Source: Thioalkalivibrio sp. ALJ16 (GTDB taxonomy: Bacteria; Pseudomonadota; Gammaproteobacteria; Ectothiorhodospirales; Ectothiorhodospiraceae). Taken from it: a stretch of DNA of 64,000 bases. The position numbers and the translations under genes are program-made. The notes beneath the pieces are model-generated. The model was given only the letters and a program-made list of their open reading frames with translations, was not told the DNA's origin and made no database searches. Shown piece after piece: positions 22,919 to 36,324 of this stretch. Numbering within the stretch: the stretch's first letter is position 1; every line of letters begins with the position of its first letter. The stretch spans positions 1-64,000 of the forward strand of contig NZ_KB898039.1 in the NCBI RefSeq assembly GCF_000377345.1, given 5' to 3'.

Positions 22919-24397
22919 GTGGTGGATCGCCTGCCACTCTGGGCCTCCGGCCTGTTGGCGCTGCTGGCGGGTGCGGGCGCGACCCTGGCCTTCGCCCCGG
23001 TCGGCTGGTTCCTGGCCGCGCCGCTCGCCCTGGCGCTCTGGTTTGCCCTGCTGGTCGGCGCCTCCTGGCGCCGCGCCGCCGTGACCGGTTATGCCTTCGG
23101 TCTCGGCTTCTTCGGGGTCGGGGTTACCTGGATCTTCAATTCGCTGCTGGTGTTCGGCCAGGCCCCGCTGGTGGTGGCCTCGCTGATCACGGTGCTGTTC
23201 GTGCTGGTGATGGCCCTGTATCCGGCGGTCCTGTCGGGCCTGGCGGCACGCTTCCTGGCGCTGGAGCGGCCGGCCGGGCTGATCGCCCTGGCCGCCGGGG
23301 TGGTGCTGATGGAGCTGGCGCGTTCCTGGCTGTTCTCCGGATTCCCCTGGCTGCTGTTCGGGCATACCGTGCTGCAGACGCCGCTGCAGGGCTGGCTGCC
23401 GCTGGGCGGTGAGCTGGCGGCCGGCCTGGTGGTGGCGCTGCTGGCGGCCGGACTGGTGCTGGTGCTGCAGCGCGGGCGCCGGTGGTCCGGTGCCGGCCTG
23501 GTGGCCGGGCTGTTCGCGCTCTCGTTGCCGCTGACCCTGGTCGAGTGGACCCAGCCCGAGGGTGAGTCGCTTCGGGTGGCGATGGTGCAGGGCAATATCG
23601 AGCAGGCGCGCAAGTGGGCCCCTGACGGCATCGATCATTCGCTGGAGGTCTACGAGACGCTGACCCGGGCAGCGACCGGGGCGGACCTGATCGTCTGGCC
23701 GGAGACGGCGATCCCGGCGCTGCTGGCCGAGGTCCGCGGCGACCTGGGCCGCACCGCACTGGAGCTGCAGGAGACCGGCAGCGAACTGCTGGTCGGGATC
23801 TTCGACCATGACCCGGAGACCCGGTCGGTCTTCAACTCGGTCGTGCATACGCAGTCCGGGGCGGGCTACAACAAGCGCCAGCTGGTGCCGTTCGGTGAAT
23901 ACATCCCGCTGCGTGATCGTCTGACCTGGCTCGACCGCCTGCTGCAGATCCCGATGTCGGATCTCAGTCGGGGGGGCGACGATGGTCAGATGGATGTGGC
24001 CGGGACCCGCGCCGGGATCAGCATCTGCTACGAATCGGCCTATGCCCGGCACATGCGCGCGCCGCTGCCGGAGGCGCGCTTCCTGGTCAATGTCAGTAAC
24101 GATGCCTGGTTCGGTGACAGTCTCGCGCCGGCCCAGCATCTGCAGATCGCGCGGGTGCGGGCGGTGGAGACCGGGCGCCCGATGGTGCGAGCCACCAACA
24201 CCGGCATCTCGGCCCTGATCGCAGCCGACGGGCGTCTGCTGGAGCGTTCCGGACTGTTCAGCCGCGAGGTGGTGCAGGGCACGCTCGAGCCGCGTACCGG
24301 GATGACCCCGGCGGCGGCCCTCGGTGAGGGGCCCGCCCTGCTGGCGGCCCTGGTGCTGGTGGTGATCGGTGCGGCGGTGCGCCGGCGCACCGCCTGA
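22919..24397 (+). CDS. lnt: Apolipoprotein N-acyltransferase
   Basis: Lnt adds the third acyl chain to lipoproteins in the inner membrane. Of 492 residues, the first 200 or so form several membrane segments, followed by a periplasmic nitrilase-type domain. The catalytic Glu (VWPETAIPAL), Lys (GYNKRQLVPFGEYIP) and Cys (GISICYESAYAR) are all visible. The start is GTG 22919, three bases after the ybeX stop. It completes the miaB-lnt operon. Confidence 0.96.
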   Translation: MVDRLPLWASGLLALLAGAGATLAFAPVGWFLAAPLALALWFALLVGASWRRAAVTGYAFGLGFFGVGVTWIFNSLLVFGQAPLVVASLITVLFVLVMALYPAVLSGLAARFLALERPAGLIALAAGVVLMELARSWLFSGFPWLLFGHTVLQTPLQGWLPLGGELAAGLVVALLAAGLVLVLQRGRRWSGAGLVAGLFALSLPLTLVEWTQPEGESLRVAMVQGNIEQARKWAPDGIDHSLEVYETLTRAATGADLIVWPETAIPALLAEVRGDLGRTALELQETGSELLVGIFDHDPETRSVFNSVVHTQSGAGYNKRQLVPFGEYIPLRDRLTWLDRLLQIPMSDLSRGGDDGQMDVAGTRAGISICYESAYARHMRAPLPEARFLVNVSNDAWFGDSLAPAQHLQIARVRAVETGRPMVRATNTGISALIAADGRLLERSGLFSREVVQGTLEPRTGMTPAAALGEGPALLAALVLVVIGAAVRRRTA

Positions 24398-24439
24398 GGC
24401 CATACCCCGGGACGATCACCCCAGGACATCCCCCCGGGG

Positions 24440-24997
24440 CTATTCGGCCTCGGTGCCCCCGGGGCCGCGGCGGAAGCTGGTGTTGTGGCAGTTGGAGCAC
24501 GGCGGGATGCGCCCGACCCGGGTCATATGCACGGCGTGCCCGCACTGCTTGCAAAGCAGCTCGCCTGGTCCGGTGATCTCGCCGGTGCGCCACTCGCCCA
24601 TGACCTGGGCGCGGGCGGTCAGTTCGGTGATCTCCACCCGGGTGCGGTCGGCGATGCGCTCCAGCGCGCTCTTGATGCTGGCCTCGATCAGGCCGAGATC
24701 GATGCGCAGCCAGCTGCGCCAGTCCTCGCTGCGCGAATCCAGATAGGCGCCCAGGTCCTGCAGGTCGCGGCGCAGGTAGTCCATCACCTCGTGGGCCTCT
24801 TCGCGGGTCAGGTCGCTGGCCTTCTGCACGCGGTCGCGGGCGTTTTCCAGGGCCCCGGTGACGGCCTTGCTGGTCTTGTCTTCCAGTTTCTCGAGATCCT
24901 CGGTGACCTCGTTCAGCATGCGGTGATAGGCATCGCTCAGGCGGTGCTCGCGTTCCTGGTCCACCTCGGCGGATGATTCCCTGGACTTGTCGCTCAT
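24440..24997 (-). CDS. Zinc-ribbon protein of DUF1451 family (YbeL-like)
   Basis: A 185-residue cytosolic protein of unknown role. From ATG at 24997 (MSDKSRESSAEVDQER) it has a long charged helical, probably coiled-coil, region to about residue 130 and a C-terminal zinc ribbon with LCKQCGH and PPCSNCH. This architecture fits DUF1451, represented by E. coli YbeL, which also lies near leuS and lptE. An upstream extension of the frame to 25159 lacks conservation cues. It runs convergent to lnt. Confidence 0.8.
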   Translation of the reverse strand: MSDKSRESSAEVDQEREHRLSDAYHRMLNEVTEDLEKLEDKTSKAVTGALENARDRVQKASDLTREEAHEVMDYLRRDLQDLGAYLDSRSEDWRSWLRIDLGLIEASIKSALERIADRTRVEITELTARAQVMGEWRTGEITGPGELLCKQCGHAVHMTRVGRIPPCSNCHNTSFRRGPGGTEAE

Positions 24998-25157
24998 GCG
25001 CGGTTCCTCGTGGCTTGATCGTTGAACATGTGCCCCGCTTGCGGCGTTGGGGCCCTTCTGTGTCCACGTTAGCACGATAAATGGCCGTTGCCAGTGCTCC
25101 CCGGGAGGTGCATGCCGGGCCGTATCTGCTGCAAGGTAGGGGGAAAAGGAGACGGAC

Positions 25158-27578
25158 ATGGCGCGACCCGAACCCCTGACCGAGGACCAGGTCTACCAGC
25201 ACTGCCCGCCGGAGCAGCTGGAGTTTGCAACGACCGAGGCGCTGGAGGCGCTGGAACTGCCCTGTGGGCAGGAACGCCTGCTACGTGCCCTGGAGTTCGG
25301 GGCCGCGATGCGTGGTGACGGTTTCAATCTCTTCGTGCTGGGGCCGGCCGGCAGTGGACGGCACGACCTGGTACGGCGCTTCCTGGAGCGGCGCGCGGCC
25401 GAGGAGCCGGCGCCGCCGGACTGGTGCTACGTATTCAACTTCGATCAGCCGGAGTGCCCGCGCGCGATCCGTCTGGAGGCCGGCGAAGGGCGGACCCTGC
25501 AGGCTGACCTGGAGCGGTTGATCGAGGATCTGCGCAGCAGTATCCCGGCGGCCTTCGAGGCGGAAGAATACCAGCGGCGCCTGCAGGAGCTGAAGGACGC
25601 GTCCGAGGAAGCGCAGAGCGAGGGCGTGCGCAGGGTTCAGGAAGAGGCCGAGGCGAACGACATTGCCCTGATCAGTGCCCAGAATACGTTTTCGTTCGCG
25701 CCGATGCGGGACGGGGAGATCCTCAAGCCGGAGGAATACGACGCGCTGTCCGAAGATGAGCGCGGGCGGATCGACGAAAACGTCGAGGTGCTGCAGGAGA
25801 AGCTGCGCCAGGCCCTGCGTCAGATTCCACGCCTGCGCAAGGAGCTGCAGGAGAAGGTCCGGGCGCTGAGCGCGGAGATGCTGCAGTGGACCCTCGGTGG
25901 CCCGATTCGCGAACTGAAGGAGCGGTGGTCGGGGCTGCCGGCCGTGGTCGCCCATCTGGAGGCCATCCTGGACGACGTGGTGCAGCATGCGGAGGCCTTT
26001 CGCAGCGGGCACGGCCACGCGCCGCCCGAGGGCCTGCTGGAACGCTTTCGCATCAACCTGCTGGTGGATCACGCGGAGACCCGCGGTGCCCCGGTCATCT
26101 ACGAGGACCTGCCGAACCATCAGCACCTGACCGGCCAGATCGAGCACCAGGTACACGAGGGCGCCCTGTTTACCGACTTTTCGCTGGTACGGGCCGGGGC
26201 CCTGCACCGGGCCAGCGGCGGCTACCTGATGCTGGATGCCCGGCGTGTGCTGCTGCAGCCGCTGGCCTGGGAAAGCCTCAAGCGGGTGCTGTTCTCCGGC
26301 GAGGTCCGCATCGAGTCGCTGGAACACCTGTTCGGCCTGGCGAGCACCGTGGGGCTGGAGCCGGAGCCGATCCCGGTCAACCCCAAGGTGGTGCTGATCG
26401 GGGATCGCCTGCTCTACTACCTGCTGTCGGCCTACGACCCGGACTTCCTCGAGCTGTTCAAGGTCGAGGCGGACTTCGAGGACGACCTTGAGCGCGACGA
26501 GGCCAGTCTCATGCTGTATGCGCGCATGCTGGCCACCATGGCGCGTCGCGCGGAGCTGCGGCCGCTGGACCGCGCCGCAGTCGCGCGCGTGATCGAACAC
26601 GCCAGCCGCCTGGCCGGGGATCAGCGCAAGCTGTCGGCGCATGACCGCACCCTGCGCGACCTGCTGCTGGAGGCCGATCACTGGGCCGGCCAGGCCGGTG
26701 CCGAGGTCGTGGGTGCTGCACAGGTCGATCAGGCCATCCGCGAGCGTGAGGCGCGCGGGGCGCGGCTGCAGCGGGGCCGGTTGGAGCAGATCCGGCGCGG
26801 GGTGGTGCTGATCGCCACCCGGGGCACGCAGCCCGCCCAGGTCAACGGGCTGTCCGTGATGCAGCTGGGCGACATGATGTTCGGGTGCCCGATCCGGATT
26901 ACCGCGACGGCGCGCTCGGGCAAGGGTCAGGTGGTGGATATCGAACGCGAGGCGAAGCTGGGTGGTCCGGTCCACAGCAAGGCAGTGATGATTCTGTCGC
27001 GCTTCATTGCGAGCCACTACGCCGCGGACAGCGAACTCTCGCTGTCCGCCAGCCTGGCCTTCGAGCAGTCCTACGGCGATATCGAGGGGGATTCCGCCTC
27101 GGTCGCCGAGGCTTGCGCTCTGTTGTCGGCGATCGCCCGGATCCCGCTGCGGCAGTCGCTGGCGGTGACCGGCTCGCTGAACCAGCATGGCGAGGTGCAA
27201 GCCGTAGGCGGGGTCAACGAGAAGATCGAGGGCTTCTTCGACGTCTGCCGCGAGGCGGGGGAACTGGACGGTCACGGGGTGCTGCTGCCTGCGAGCAATG
27301 TCGAGCACCTGATGCTGCGCGAGGATGTCCGCGCGGCGATCGCGCAGGGGCGTTTCTCCGTCTATCCCGTAACCACGCTGGACGAGGCCATCGAGCTGCT
27401 GGCCGACCTGCCGGCGGGCGAACGTGACGCCCGGGGCGGGTTCCCGAAGGACAGCTTCAACCGAGCGGTGGCGGATCGCCTGCGGGCGTTCGCCCGTCTG
27501 AGCCATCGCCACGGCCACCGCGATGAGTCCGCGGAGGCTGTAGCGAAAGAAGACCCGACCGGGGAGGACGATACCTGA
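25158..27578 (+). CDS. ATP-dependent protease, LonB/YcbZ-type
   Basis: An 806-residue protein with an N-terminal AAA-like domain, a coiled-coil insertion (about residues 120-240), and a C-terminal Lon S16 peptidase domain. The catalytic dyad is visible: Ser646 in EGDSASVAEA and Lys689 in GVNEKIEGF, exactly 43 residues apart as in E. coli Lon (S679/K722). The P-loop at 62-69 reads GPAGSGRH, with Arg in place of Lys, as I recall for this subfamily. A strong AAAGGAGA precedes ATG 25158. It is not canonical Lon, which lacks the insertion. Confidence 0.9.
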   Translation: MARPEPLTEDQVYQHCPPEQLEFATTEALEALELPCGQERLLRALEFGAAMRGDGFNLFVLGPAGSGRHDLVRRFLERRAAEEPAPPDWCYVFNFDQPECPRAIRLEAGEGRTLQADLERLIEDLRSSIPAAFEAEEYQRRLQELKDASEEAQSEGVRRVQEEAEANDIALISAQNTFSFAPMRDGEILKPEEYDALSEDERGRIDENVEVLQEKLRQALRQIPRLRKELQEKVRALSAEMLQWTLGGPIRELKERWSGLPAVVAHLEAILDDVVQHAEAFRSGHGHAPPEGLLERFRINLLVDHAETRGAPVIYEDLPNHQHLTGQIEHQVHEGALFTDFSLVRAGALHRASGGYLMLDARRVLLQPLAWESLKRVLFSGEVRIESLEHLFGLASTVGLEPEPIPVNPKVVLIGDRLLYYLLSAYDPDFLELFKVEADFEDDLERDEASLMLYARMLATMARRAELRPLDRAAVARVIEHASRLAGDQRKLSAHDRTLRDLLLEADHWAGQAGAEVVGAAQVDQAIREREARGARLQRGRLEQIRRGVVLIATRGTQPAQVNGLSVMQLGDMMFGCPIRITATARSGKGQVVDIEREAKLGGPVHSKAVMILSRFIASHYAADSELSLSASLAFEQSYGDIEGDSASVAEACALLSAIARIPLRQSLAVTGSLNQHGEVQAVGGVNEKIEGFFDVCREAGELDGHGVLLPASNVEHLMLREDVRAAIAQGRFSVYPVTTLDEAIELLADLPAGERDARGGFPKDSFNRAVADRLRAFARLSHRHGHRDESAEAVAKEDPTGEDDT

Positions 27579-27590
27579 GGGATGCCCGGA

Positions 27591-28463
27591 TCAGGCCCCC
27601 GCGGGCGGCAGGCGGGTCGCCACCAGATCGCGATACCCGTGCCACATGGCGAAGCCCAGCCACGGGAAGATCACGATCAGGGCCAGGAGGGCCGTGGCCA
27701 GCGAGACCATGAACAGTGCGGTGATGATCAGGCCCCACAGGACCAGGGTCCCGGGGTTGTGGCTGAAGGCCTTCAGGCTCACACCGATGGATTCCACCAG
27801 TGACTTTTGCGGCGCGTCATCGCGCATGCGGTGATCCAGCAGTGCCGGGATGGTGGCGAGACTCAGGGCGAAGGCCACCAGGCCGAAGGCAATGGCCGCA
27901 ACGACCACGCCCACCAGCGAGATGATGCCGGTGCCGCTGGTCAGCATCGCCCCGACCATATGGTGCAGCTGACCGCTCACACCCAGCTCGCCGATATTGA
28001 GCACGGCAATCCACATCCACACAAAGCTGGCCCAGATCACGAACAGGACGGCCAGCAGGGCGGCAAAGCCCCAGACCGAACCGCCAAGCGCCCCGAGCCA
28101 CCCCAGGCCCAGACCGCCCGGCTGGCCGCGCTCCTTCTGCAGGGCCAGGTAGTTCACGCCCACCGCCAGAACCGGACCCAGCAGCAGGATGCCGGCCAGC
28201 CAGGAGAAGGCCATCCACGGCTGATTCCAGGACAGCCCCAGCAGGACCAGTCCAACCATGGCGATGACCAGGCCATGCACCAGCGCAACGGGCCTCTGCC
28301 AGAGGTCATGCCAGCCCTTGCCCAGCCAGGTGCCGAGGTCCTCGGGCGCGACCTCCCGGATCTCCGGGGAATCGGTCTCGGGGGTGTGCTCCTGCGCCAC
28401 CTCGCCAAGGTCCTCGGGGTAGGCGCGCCGTGCGACGGGGATCGAGTCATTTTCGAAACTCAT
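27591..28463 (-). CDS. DUF2189 integral membrane protein
   Basis: A 290-residue inner-membrane protein of unknown function. A hydrophilic N terminus of about 60 residues is followed by a GTWLGKGWHDLWQRP segment and about six membrane spans. The C-terminal ATIPALLDHRM, FSHNPGTLVLWGLI and FPWLGFAMWHGYRDLV are signature segments of DUF2189. It converges on the Lon-like gene with only 12 bases between stops. I see no partner gene that explains its role. Confidence 0.85.
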   Translation of the reverse strand: MSFENDSIPVARRAYPEDLGEVAQEHTPETDSPEIREVAPEDLGTWLGKGWHDLWQRPVALVHGLVIAMVGLVLLGLSWNQPWMAFSWLAGILLLGPVLAVGVNYLALQKERGQPGGLGLGWLGALGGSVWGFAALLAVLFVIWASFVWMWIAVLNIGELGVSGQLHHMVGAMLTSGTGIISLVGVVVAAIAFGLVAFALSLATIPALLDHRMRDDAPQKSLVESIGVSLKAFSHNPGTLVLWGLIITALFMVSLATALLALIVIFPWLGFAMWHGYRDLVATRLPPAGA

Positions 28464-28528
28464 GTGCTGCCTCCTAACGTCGCGTGGACGCTATCGATGC
28501 ATTTACCCCTTGTGGCAGTCGGAAATAG

Positions 28529-31823
<3,295 letters not shown>

Positions 31824-31824
<1 letters not shown>

Positions 31825-32861
31825 TGGCCCTGGATGTGGCACGGCTGGAGCAGGATCTGGGTCGCGGGCTGGCGCCCGTCTATCTGCTGCTGGCGGAGGA
31901 GCCGCTGCAGGCCATCGAGGCGGCGGATGCGATCCGCGCGGCTGCGCGTGCCCAGGGCTTTCTGGAACGGACGGTGCTGGACCTGACCGCGCAGTCCGAC
32001 TGGGGACCATTCGAGGCCGCGGTGCGTGACCGCTCGCTGTTCGCCGAGCGGGCGCTGCTGGACCTGCGTCTGGCCACCGGCAAGCCGGGCAAGACCGGGG
32101 GCGATCACCTGAAGGCCTATGCGGCCGACCCGCAGGAGGACCTGGTACTGCTGCTGCAGTTGCCACGGCCGGACCGCGACATGCGCCGGGCGGCCTGGTT
32201 CAAGGCGCTGGAGAACCGCGCGGTGGTGATCCATGCGCGCCCGGTCCCGCCGGCGCAGCTTGGGGGCTGGATCCGCGGGCGCCTGCAGAAGAACGACCTG
32301 CGCATCACCGATGATGCCCTGGCACTGCTGGTATCCCGGGTCGAGGGCAATCTGCTGGCTGCGCGCCAGGAGATCGAGAAGCTGGCCCTGGCGGGCGTGA
32401 CCGAGATCGACGAGGCCGTGCTGGCGGAGGCCACCACCGACGCCGCGCGCTTCGAGCTGTTTGCGCTGGCCCCGGTCGCGCTGCGCGGCAATGTCCGCCA
32501 TGCCCTGCGCATGCTGGAGGGGCTGCTGGACGAAGGGCAGCCGGAACCCCTGATCCTCTGGGCGCTGGCGCGCGAATGCCGCCTGCTGGTGCAGGCGATG
32601 GAACGCAAGGCGGCCGGGGCGCCGGATCGCGAGGCCTTCCAGGGCAGCTTCGGGGACGGCCAGAAGGCCCTGCGCCAAGCGATGTCGCGGCTGAGCCTGC
32701 CGGCGGCGCGCGGGCTGCTGGGCGAGGCCGCGCGCGTGGATCGGGTCATCAAGGGTCAGGAAAACGGCAACGCCCGGCAGGGGTTGCTAGACTTGGTGGC
32801 CCGTATGGCGGGATGCGAACTGACACCACCCGAACCCGCCCTGAATCCGGAACGAGTCTGA
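31824..32861 (+). CDS. holA: DNA polymerase III subunit delta
   Basis: HolA is the clamp-loader subunit that opens the beta clamp. The 345-residue product begins with [25 protein letters not shown], and has [27 protein letters not shown], and the helical C-terminal collar region with [14 protein letters not shown]. Length matches the family. The start overlaps the lptE stop by one base; proA follows after four bases. Confidence 0.95.
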
Positions 32862-32865
32862 CTGC

Positions 32866-34170
32866 ATGAACGCTGCCGTGAACCCCGCCGAATCTGCCGC
32901 TGCCGACGTGATCGCCCAGGTCGAGGCCCTCGGGCGTGCCGCCCGTATCGCCTCGCGGCGCATGGCCGAGGCCGAGCCGGGCGCGAAGAACGCGGCTCTG
33001 CACGCGATTGCCGAGGGCATTGCCGCGCGCCGCGCGGAGCTGGTGGAGGCCAACAGCCGTGACCTGGAGGCCGGGCGTGCGCGCGGCCTGGACGCCGCGA
33101 TGCTGGACCGCCTGGCGCTGACCGACGCGCGCATCGACACCATGATCGAGGGCTGTCGCCAGGTGGCCGGGCTGCCCGATCCGGTGGGCACCATCACCGA
33201 TATGGCCTATCAGCCGAGCGGCATCCAGGTGGGCCAGATGCGCGTGCCGCTGGGCGTGATCGGCATCATCTATGAGTCGCGCCCGAACGTGACCATCGAC
33301 GCCGCCGCCCTGTGCCTGAAGTCCGGCAACGCCGCGATCCTGCGCGGCGGCTCCGAGGCCCTGCACTCCAACCAGGCGCTGGCCGCGATTATCCAGGCCG
33401 GGCTGGAGCAGGCCGGCCTGCCGCGCGAGGCGGTGCAGGTGGTGCCGACCACCGACCGTGCGGCGGTGGGCGCGCTGCTGCGCATGCCGCAGTACGTGGA
33501 CGTGATCGTGCCGCGCGGCGGCAAGGGCCTGATCGAGCGGGTCAGCAACGAGTCGCAGATCCCGGTGATCAAGCACCTGGACGGCGTCTGCCACGTGTAT
33601 GTGGACGGCGGGGCCGATCTCGACAAGGCGCTGGCGGTCGCGGTGAACGCCAAGACCCAGCGCTACGGCACCTGTAACACCATGGAGACGCTGCTGGTGC
33701 ATGCGGACCAGGCCGAGGCCTTCCTGCCGCGCTTGGCGACGGCCCTGGGCGAGCACCAGGTGAGCCTGCGTGGCTGTGCGCGCACCCGGGCCATCCTCGC
33801 GAATGCCGGGACGGATATCGCCGAGGCCACCGAGGACGACTGGGTGGCCGAATACCTGGGACCGATCCTCGCGATCCGCGTGGTCGACGACCTGGATGCG
33901 GCGATCGACCACATCAATACCTACGGTTCGCACCATACTGACAGCATCGTGACCGAGGACTACACCCGCGCCCGGCGTTTCCTGCGTGCGGTGGATTCCA
34001 GTTCGGTGATGGTGAACGCCTCCACCCGCTTCGCCGACGGTTTCGAGTACGGCCTGGGCGCCGAGATCGGCATCTCCACCGACAAGCTGCACGCGCGCGG
34101 CCCGGTAGGCCTGCATGGCCTGACCACCCTCAAATACGTGGTGTTCGGCGACGGCCATGTGCGTGGCTGA
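32866..34170 (+). CDS. proA: Gamma-glutamyl phosphate reductase
   Basis: ProA reduces gamma-glutamyl phosphate to glutamate-5-semialdehyde in proline synthesis. The 434-residue aldehyde dehydrogenase-fold protein has the catalytic Cys270 in [12 protein letters not shown], plus [19 protein letters not shown] and [15 protein letters not shown]-like C-terminal sequence. It is inserted between holA and nadD, an arrangement found in several gammaproteobacteria. The catabolic counterpart putA lies 23 kb away in this window. Confidence 0.97.
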   Translation: MNAAVNPAESAAADVIAQVEALGRAARIASRRMAEAEPGAKNAALHAIAEGIAARRAELVEANSRDLEAGRARGLDAAMLDRLALTDARIDTMIEGCRQVAGLPDPVGTITDMAYQPSGIQVGQMRVPLGVIGIIYESRPNVTIDAAALCLKSGNAAILRGGSEALHSNQALAAIIQAGLEQAGLPREAVQVVPTTDRAAVGALLRMPQYVDVIVPRGGKGLIERVSNESQIPVIKHLDGVCHVYVDGGADLDKALAVAVNAKTQRYGTCNTMETLLVHADQAEAFLPRLATALGEHQVSLRGCARTRAILANAGTDIAEATEDDWVAEYLGPILAIRVVDDLDAAIDHINTYGSHHTDSIVTEDYTRARRFLRAVDSSSVMVNASTRFADGFEYGLGAEIGISTDKLHARGPVGLHGLTTLKYVVFGDGHVRG

Positions 34171-34176
34171 CCCGGC

Positions 34177-34827
34177 GTGATCGGGATCCTTGGCGGCACC
34201 TTCGATCCGATCCACTTCGGGCATCTGCGTCCGGCGCTGGAGATCCAGCAGCATCTGGGTCTGGAACGGGTACACTTCATCCCCTGTCACGTGCCGCCGC
34301 ATCGCGCCAGTCCGGGCACCGGCAGCGACGACCGGCTGGCGATGGTGGAGAGTGCCATCGCGGACGTGCCGGGCTTCGTGGCCGACCGCCGTGAACTGGA
34401 TCGCGAAGGGCCGTCCTACACCGTCGATACCCTGCTCAGCTTCCGCGAGGAGCTGGGGCCGGAGGCGCCGCTGGTGCTGATTATGGGCATGGACGCCTTC
34501 GCCGGGCTGCCATCGTGGAATCGCTGGAAGCAGATCTTCGAGCTGGCGCATATCGTGGTCTCGCATCGTCCCGGAAGCCCGGCCTCGCAGGACCTGGGGG
34601 GCTGGCTGGGCGATGCCGCCACCCACAACCCGGCGGCGCTGCGCAATGCCCCGGGCGGGCTGGTCTATTTCCAGCCGGTGACCCAGCTCGACATCTCCGC
34701 CACGGCCATCCGCGACGAGCTGCGCGCCGGGCGCAGCCCGCGCTTCCTGCTCCCCGGGGCCGTCAACCGCTACATTCAGGACCACGGCCTGTACCGGGCC
34801 GGGGCCCAACGACATCATGGAACCTGA
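34177..34827 (+). CDS. nadD: Nicotinate-nucleotide adenylyltransferase
   Basis: NadD makes deamido-NAD from nicotinate mononucleotide and ATP. The 216-residue product starts at GTG 34177 with MIGILGGTFDPIHFGHLRP, the nucleotidyltransferase HxGH motif, and includes DAFAGLPSWNRWKQIFELAH and the C-terminal TQLDISATAIRDELRAG. The end reaches to just before rsfS. GTG is the only plausible start because the glycine-rich motif begins three residues later. Confidence 0.97.
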   Translation: MIGILGGTFDPIHFGHLRPALEIQQHLGLERVHFIPCHVPPHRASPGTGSDDRLAMVESAIADVPGFVADRRELDREGPSYTVDTLLSFREELGPEAPLVLIMGMDAFAGLPSWNRWKQIFELAHIVVSHRPGSPASQDLGGWLGDAATHNPAALRNAPGGLVYFQPVTQLDISATAIRDELRAGRSPRFLLPGAVNRYIQDHGLYRAGAQRHHGT

Positions 34828-34834
34828 TCGACAC

Positions 34835-35227
34835 ATGAACAGCGAACAACTGCTTGAACTCGTGACCACCGCGCTGGAAGACATCAAGGCGCAGAACATC
34901 CGCACCCTCGATGTGCGCGGCAAGACCACACTGGCCGACTTCATGGTGATCGCCTCCGGGACTTCCGGGCGGCATGTGCAGTCGTCCGCCGAGTCGGTCG
35001 CGCTCGAGGCGAAGAAGGCCGGCATCCAGCCGCTGGGGGTCGAGGGCCAGGAGAGCCAGGAGTGGGTGCTGGTGGACCTGAACGACGTGATCGTCCACGT
35101 GATGCTCCCGGAGACCCGCGACTTCTACAACCTGGAAAAGCTCTGGCTGGCCGAGGAGGCCGCGGATACCGAAAAGGCCGCGCCCGAGGACCCCAGCCTG
35201 GAGCGCGTCCGCCGCCTGCGCGGCTGA
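34835..35227 (+). CDS. rsfS: Ribosomal silencing factor RsfS
   Basis: RsfS binds L14 and blocks subunit joining in starvation. I start at ATG 34835 (MNSEQLLELVTTALED; 130 residues); ATG 34817 is in frame but overlaps nadD. Motifs LDVRGKTTLADFMVIASGTSGR and WVLVDLNDVIVHVMLPETRDFY are typical. The last 20 residues are acidic and variable. It is followed by rlmH, the usual partner. Confidence 0.96.
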   Translation: MNSEQLLELVTTALEDIKAQNIRTLDVRGKTTLADFMVIASGTSGRHVQSSAESVALEAKKAGIQPLGVEGQESQEWVLVDLNDVIVHVMLPETRDFYNLEKLWLAEEAADTEKAAPEDPSLERVRRLRG

Positions 35228-35242
35228 GCGCAGCGCGCCGCC

Positions 35243-35713
35243 ATGCGCCTGGACCTGATCGCGATCGGCAAGCGCATGCCCGACTGGGTGGCGGCCGGGT
35301 TCGACGAGTACGCCGGTCGTCTGCCGCGCGAGCTGAACCTGAACCTGCAGGCCCTGGCCGGCCCCTCCGGGGCCAAGTCCATGGATACGGCCACGCTGCT
35401 GCGGCGCGAGGGCGAGATCCTGCTGAAGGCCATCCCCGAGGGCGCCCGCGTGATCCTGCTGGACGAGCGCGGCAAGGGCGTGGACACCAGGGGCGTCGCG
35501 CGGCGCCTGGAGGACTGGCAGCAGGACGGGCGCGATGTCGCGCTGGTGATCGGCGGGGCCGCCGGACTCGATGACACCGTGCGTTCCCGCGCGGAATGGG
35601 CCTGGTCGCTGTCGCCGCTGACCTTCCCGCACATGCTGGTGCGGGTGCTGGTCGCCGAGCAGCTCTACCGCGCCTGGTCGCTGCTGAACAACCACCCCTA
35701 CCATCGCGCGTGA
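35243..35713 (+). CDS. rlmH: 23S rRNA pseudouridine-1915 N3-methyltransferase
   Basis: RlmH is a SPOUT methyltransferase that modifies helix 69 of 23S rRNA on the 70S ribosome. The 156-residue product has IAIGKRMPDWVAAGFDEYAGR, LDERGKGVDTRG, and the SAM-binding knot VALVIGGAAGLDDTVR with SLSPLTFPHMLVRVLVAEQL. The stop overlaps the Maf start by one base. Confidence 0.97.
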   Translation: MRLDLIAIGKRMPDWVAAGFDEYAGRLPRELNLNLQALAGPSGAKSMDTATLLRREGEILLKAIPEGARVILLDERGKGVDTRGVARRLEDWQQDGRDVALVIGGAAGLDDTVRSRAEWAWSLSPLTFPHMLVRVLVAEQLYRAWSLLNNHPYHRA

Positions 35714-36303
35714 TGCCCGTGGCGCATCCGCTGCTGCTGGCCTCCGCCTCCCCGCGCCGGCGCGAACTGCTGGAGCAGATCCAGCTCGCCTTCGAGGTGG
35801 CCCCGATGGACGTGGACGAGACCCCGCGCCCGGGCGAGCCCCCGGAGGCACTGGTCGAGCGCCTCGCCATCGCCAAGGCGGAGGCGGCCCTCGAGTGCGG
35901 CATCCCGGGGCAGTGGGTGCTGGCCGCGGATACCGTCGTCGCGGCGGGCGACGAGGCCCTGGGAAAGCCCGCGGATTTCGCCGACGCCGAGGCCATGCTG
36001 CAGCGCCTCTCCGGCGGGGAGCACCGGGTGGTATCCGGCATGGCGCTGGGCCGGCCCGGTGCATCCATGCGGGCGCGCACCGTGACGACCCGCGTGCGGA
36101 TGCGGCCGCTGACGTCATCCGACATCGAGGCCTACTGGGCGACCGGCGAGCCGCGTGGCAAGGCCGGCGCCTATGCCATCCAGGGCCGCGGCGCCGCCTT
36201 TGTCGAGTGGATCGAGGGGTCCTACACCAATGTGGTCGGTCTGCCCCTGTTCGAGCTGGAGGCCTGGCTGCGCGAGATCCCCGATCCGCCGCCGCGCGTC
36301 TGA
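35713..36303 (+). CDS. maf: Maf family nucleoside triphosphate pyrophosphatase
   Basis: Maf-type dTTP/UTP pyrophosphatase (YhdE group) of 196 residues, a house-cleaning enzyme. Diagnostic motifs are LLLASASPRRRELL near the start, VDETPRPGEPP, AADTVVAAGDEALGKPAD, and the C-terminal KAGAYAIQGRGAAFVEWIEG. ATG 35713 shares a base with the rlmH stop. It ends the plus-strand run and converges on holC. Confidence 0.95.
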   Translation: MPVAHPLLLASASPRRRELLEQIQLAFEVAPMDVDETPRPGEPPEALVERLAIAKAEAALECGIPGQWVLAADTVVAAGDEALGKPADFADAEAMLQRLSGGEHRVVSGMALGRPGASMRARTVTTRVRMRPLTSSDIEAYWATGEPRGKAGAYAIQGRGAAFVEWIEGSYTNVVGLPLFELEAWLREIPDPPPRV

Positions 36304-36324
36304 ACCGCCCCCGTCAGCGCCCCT

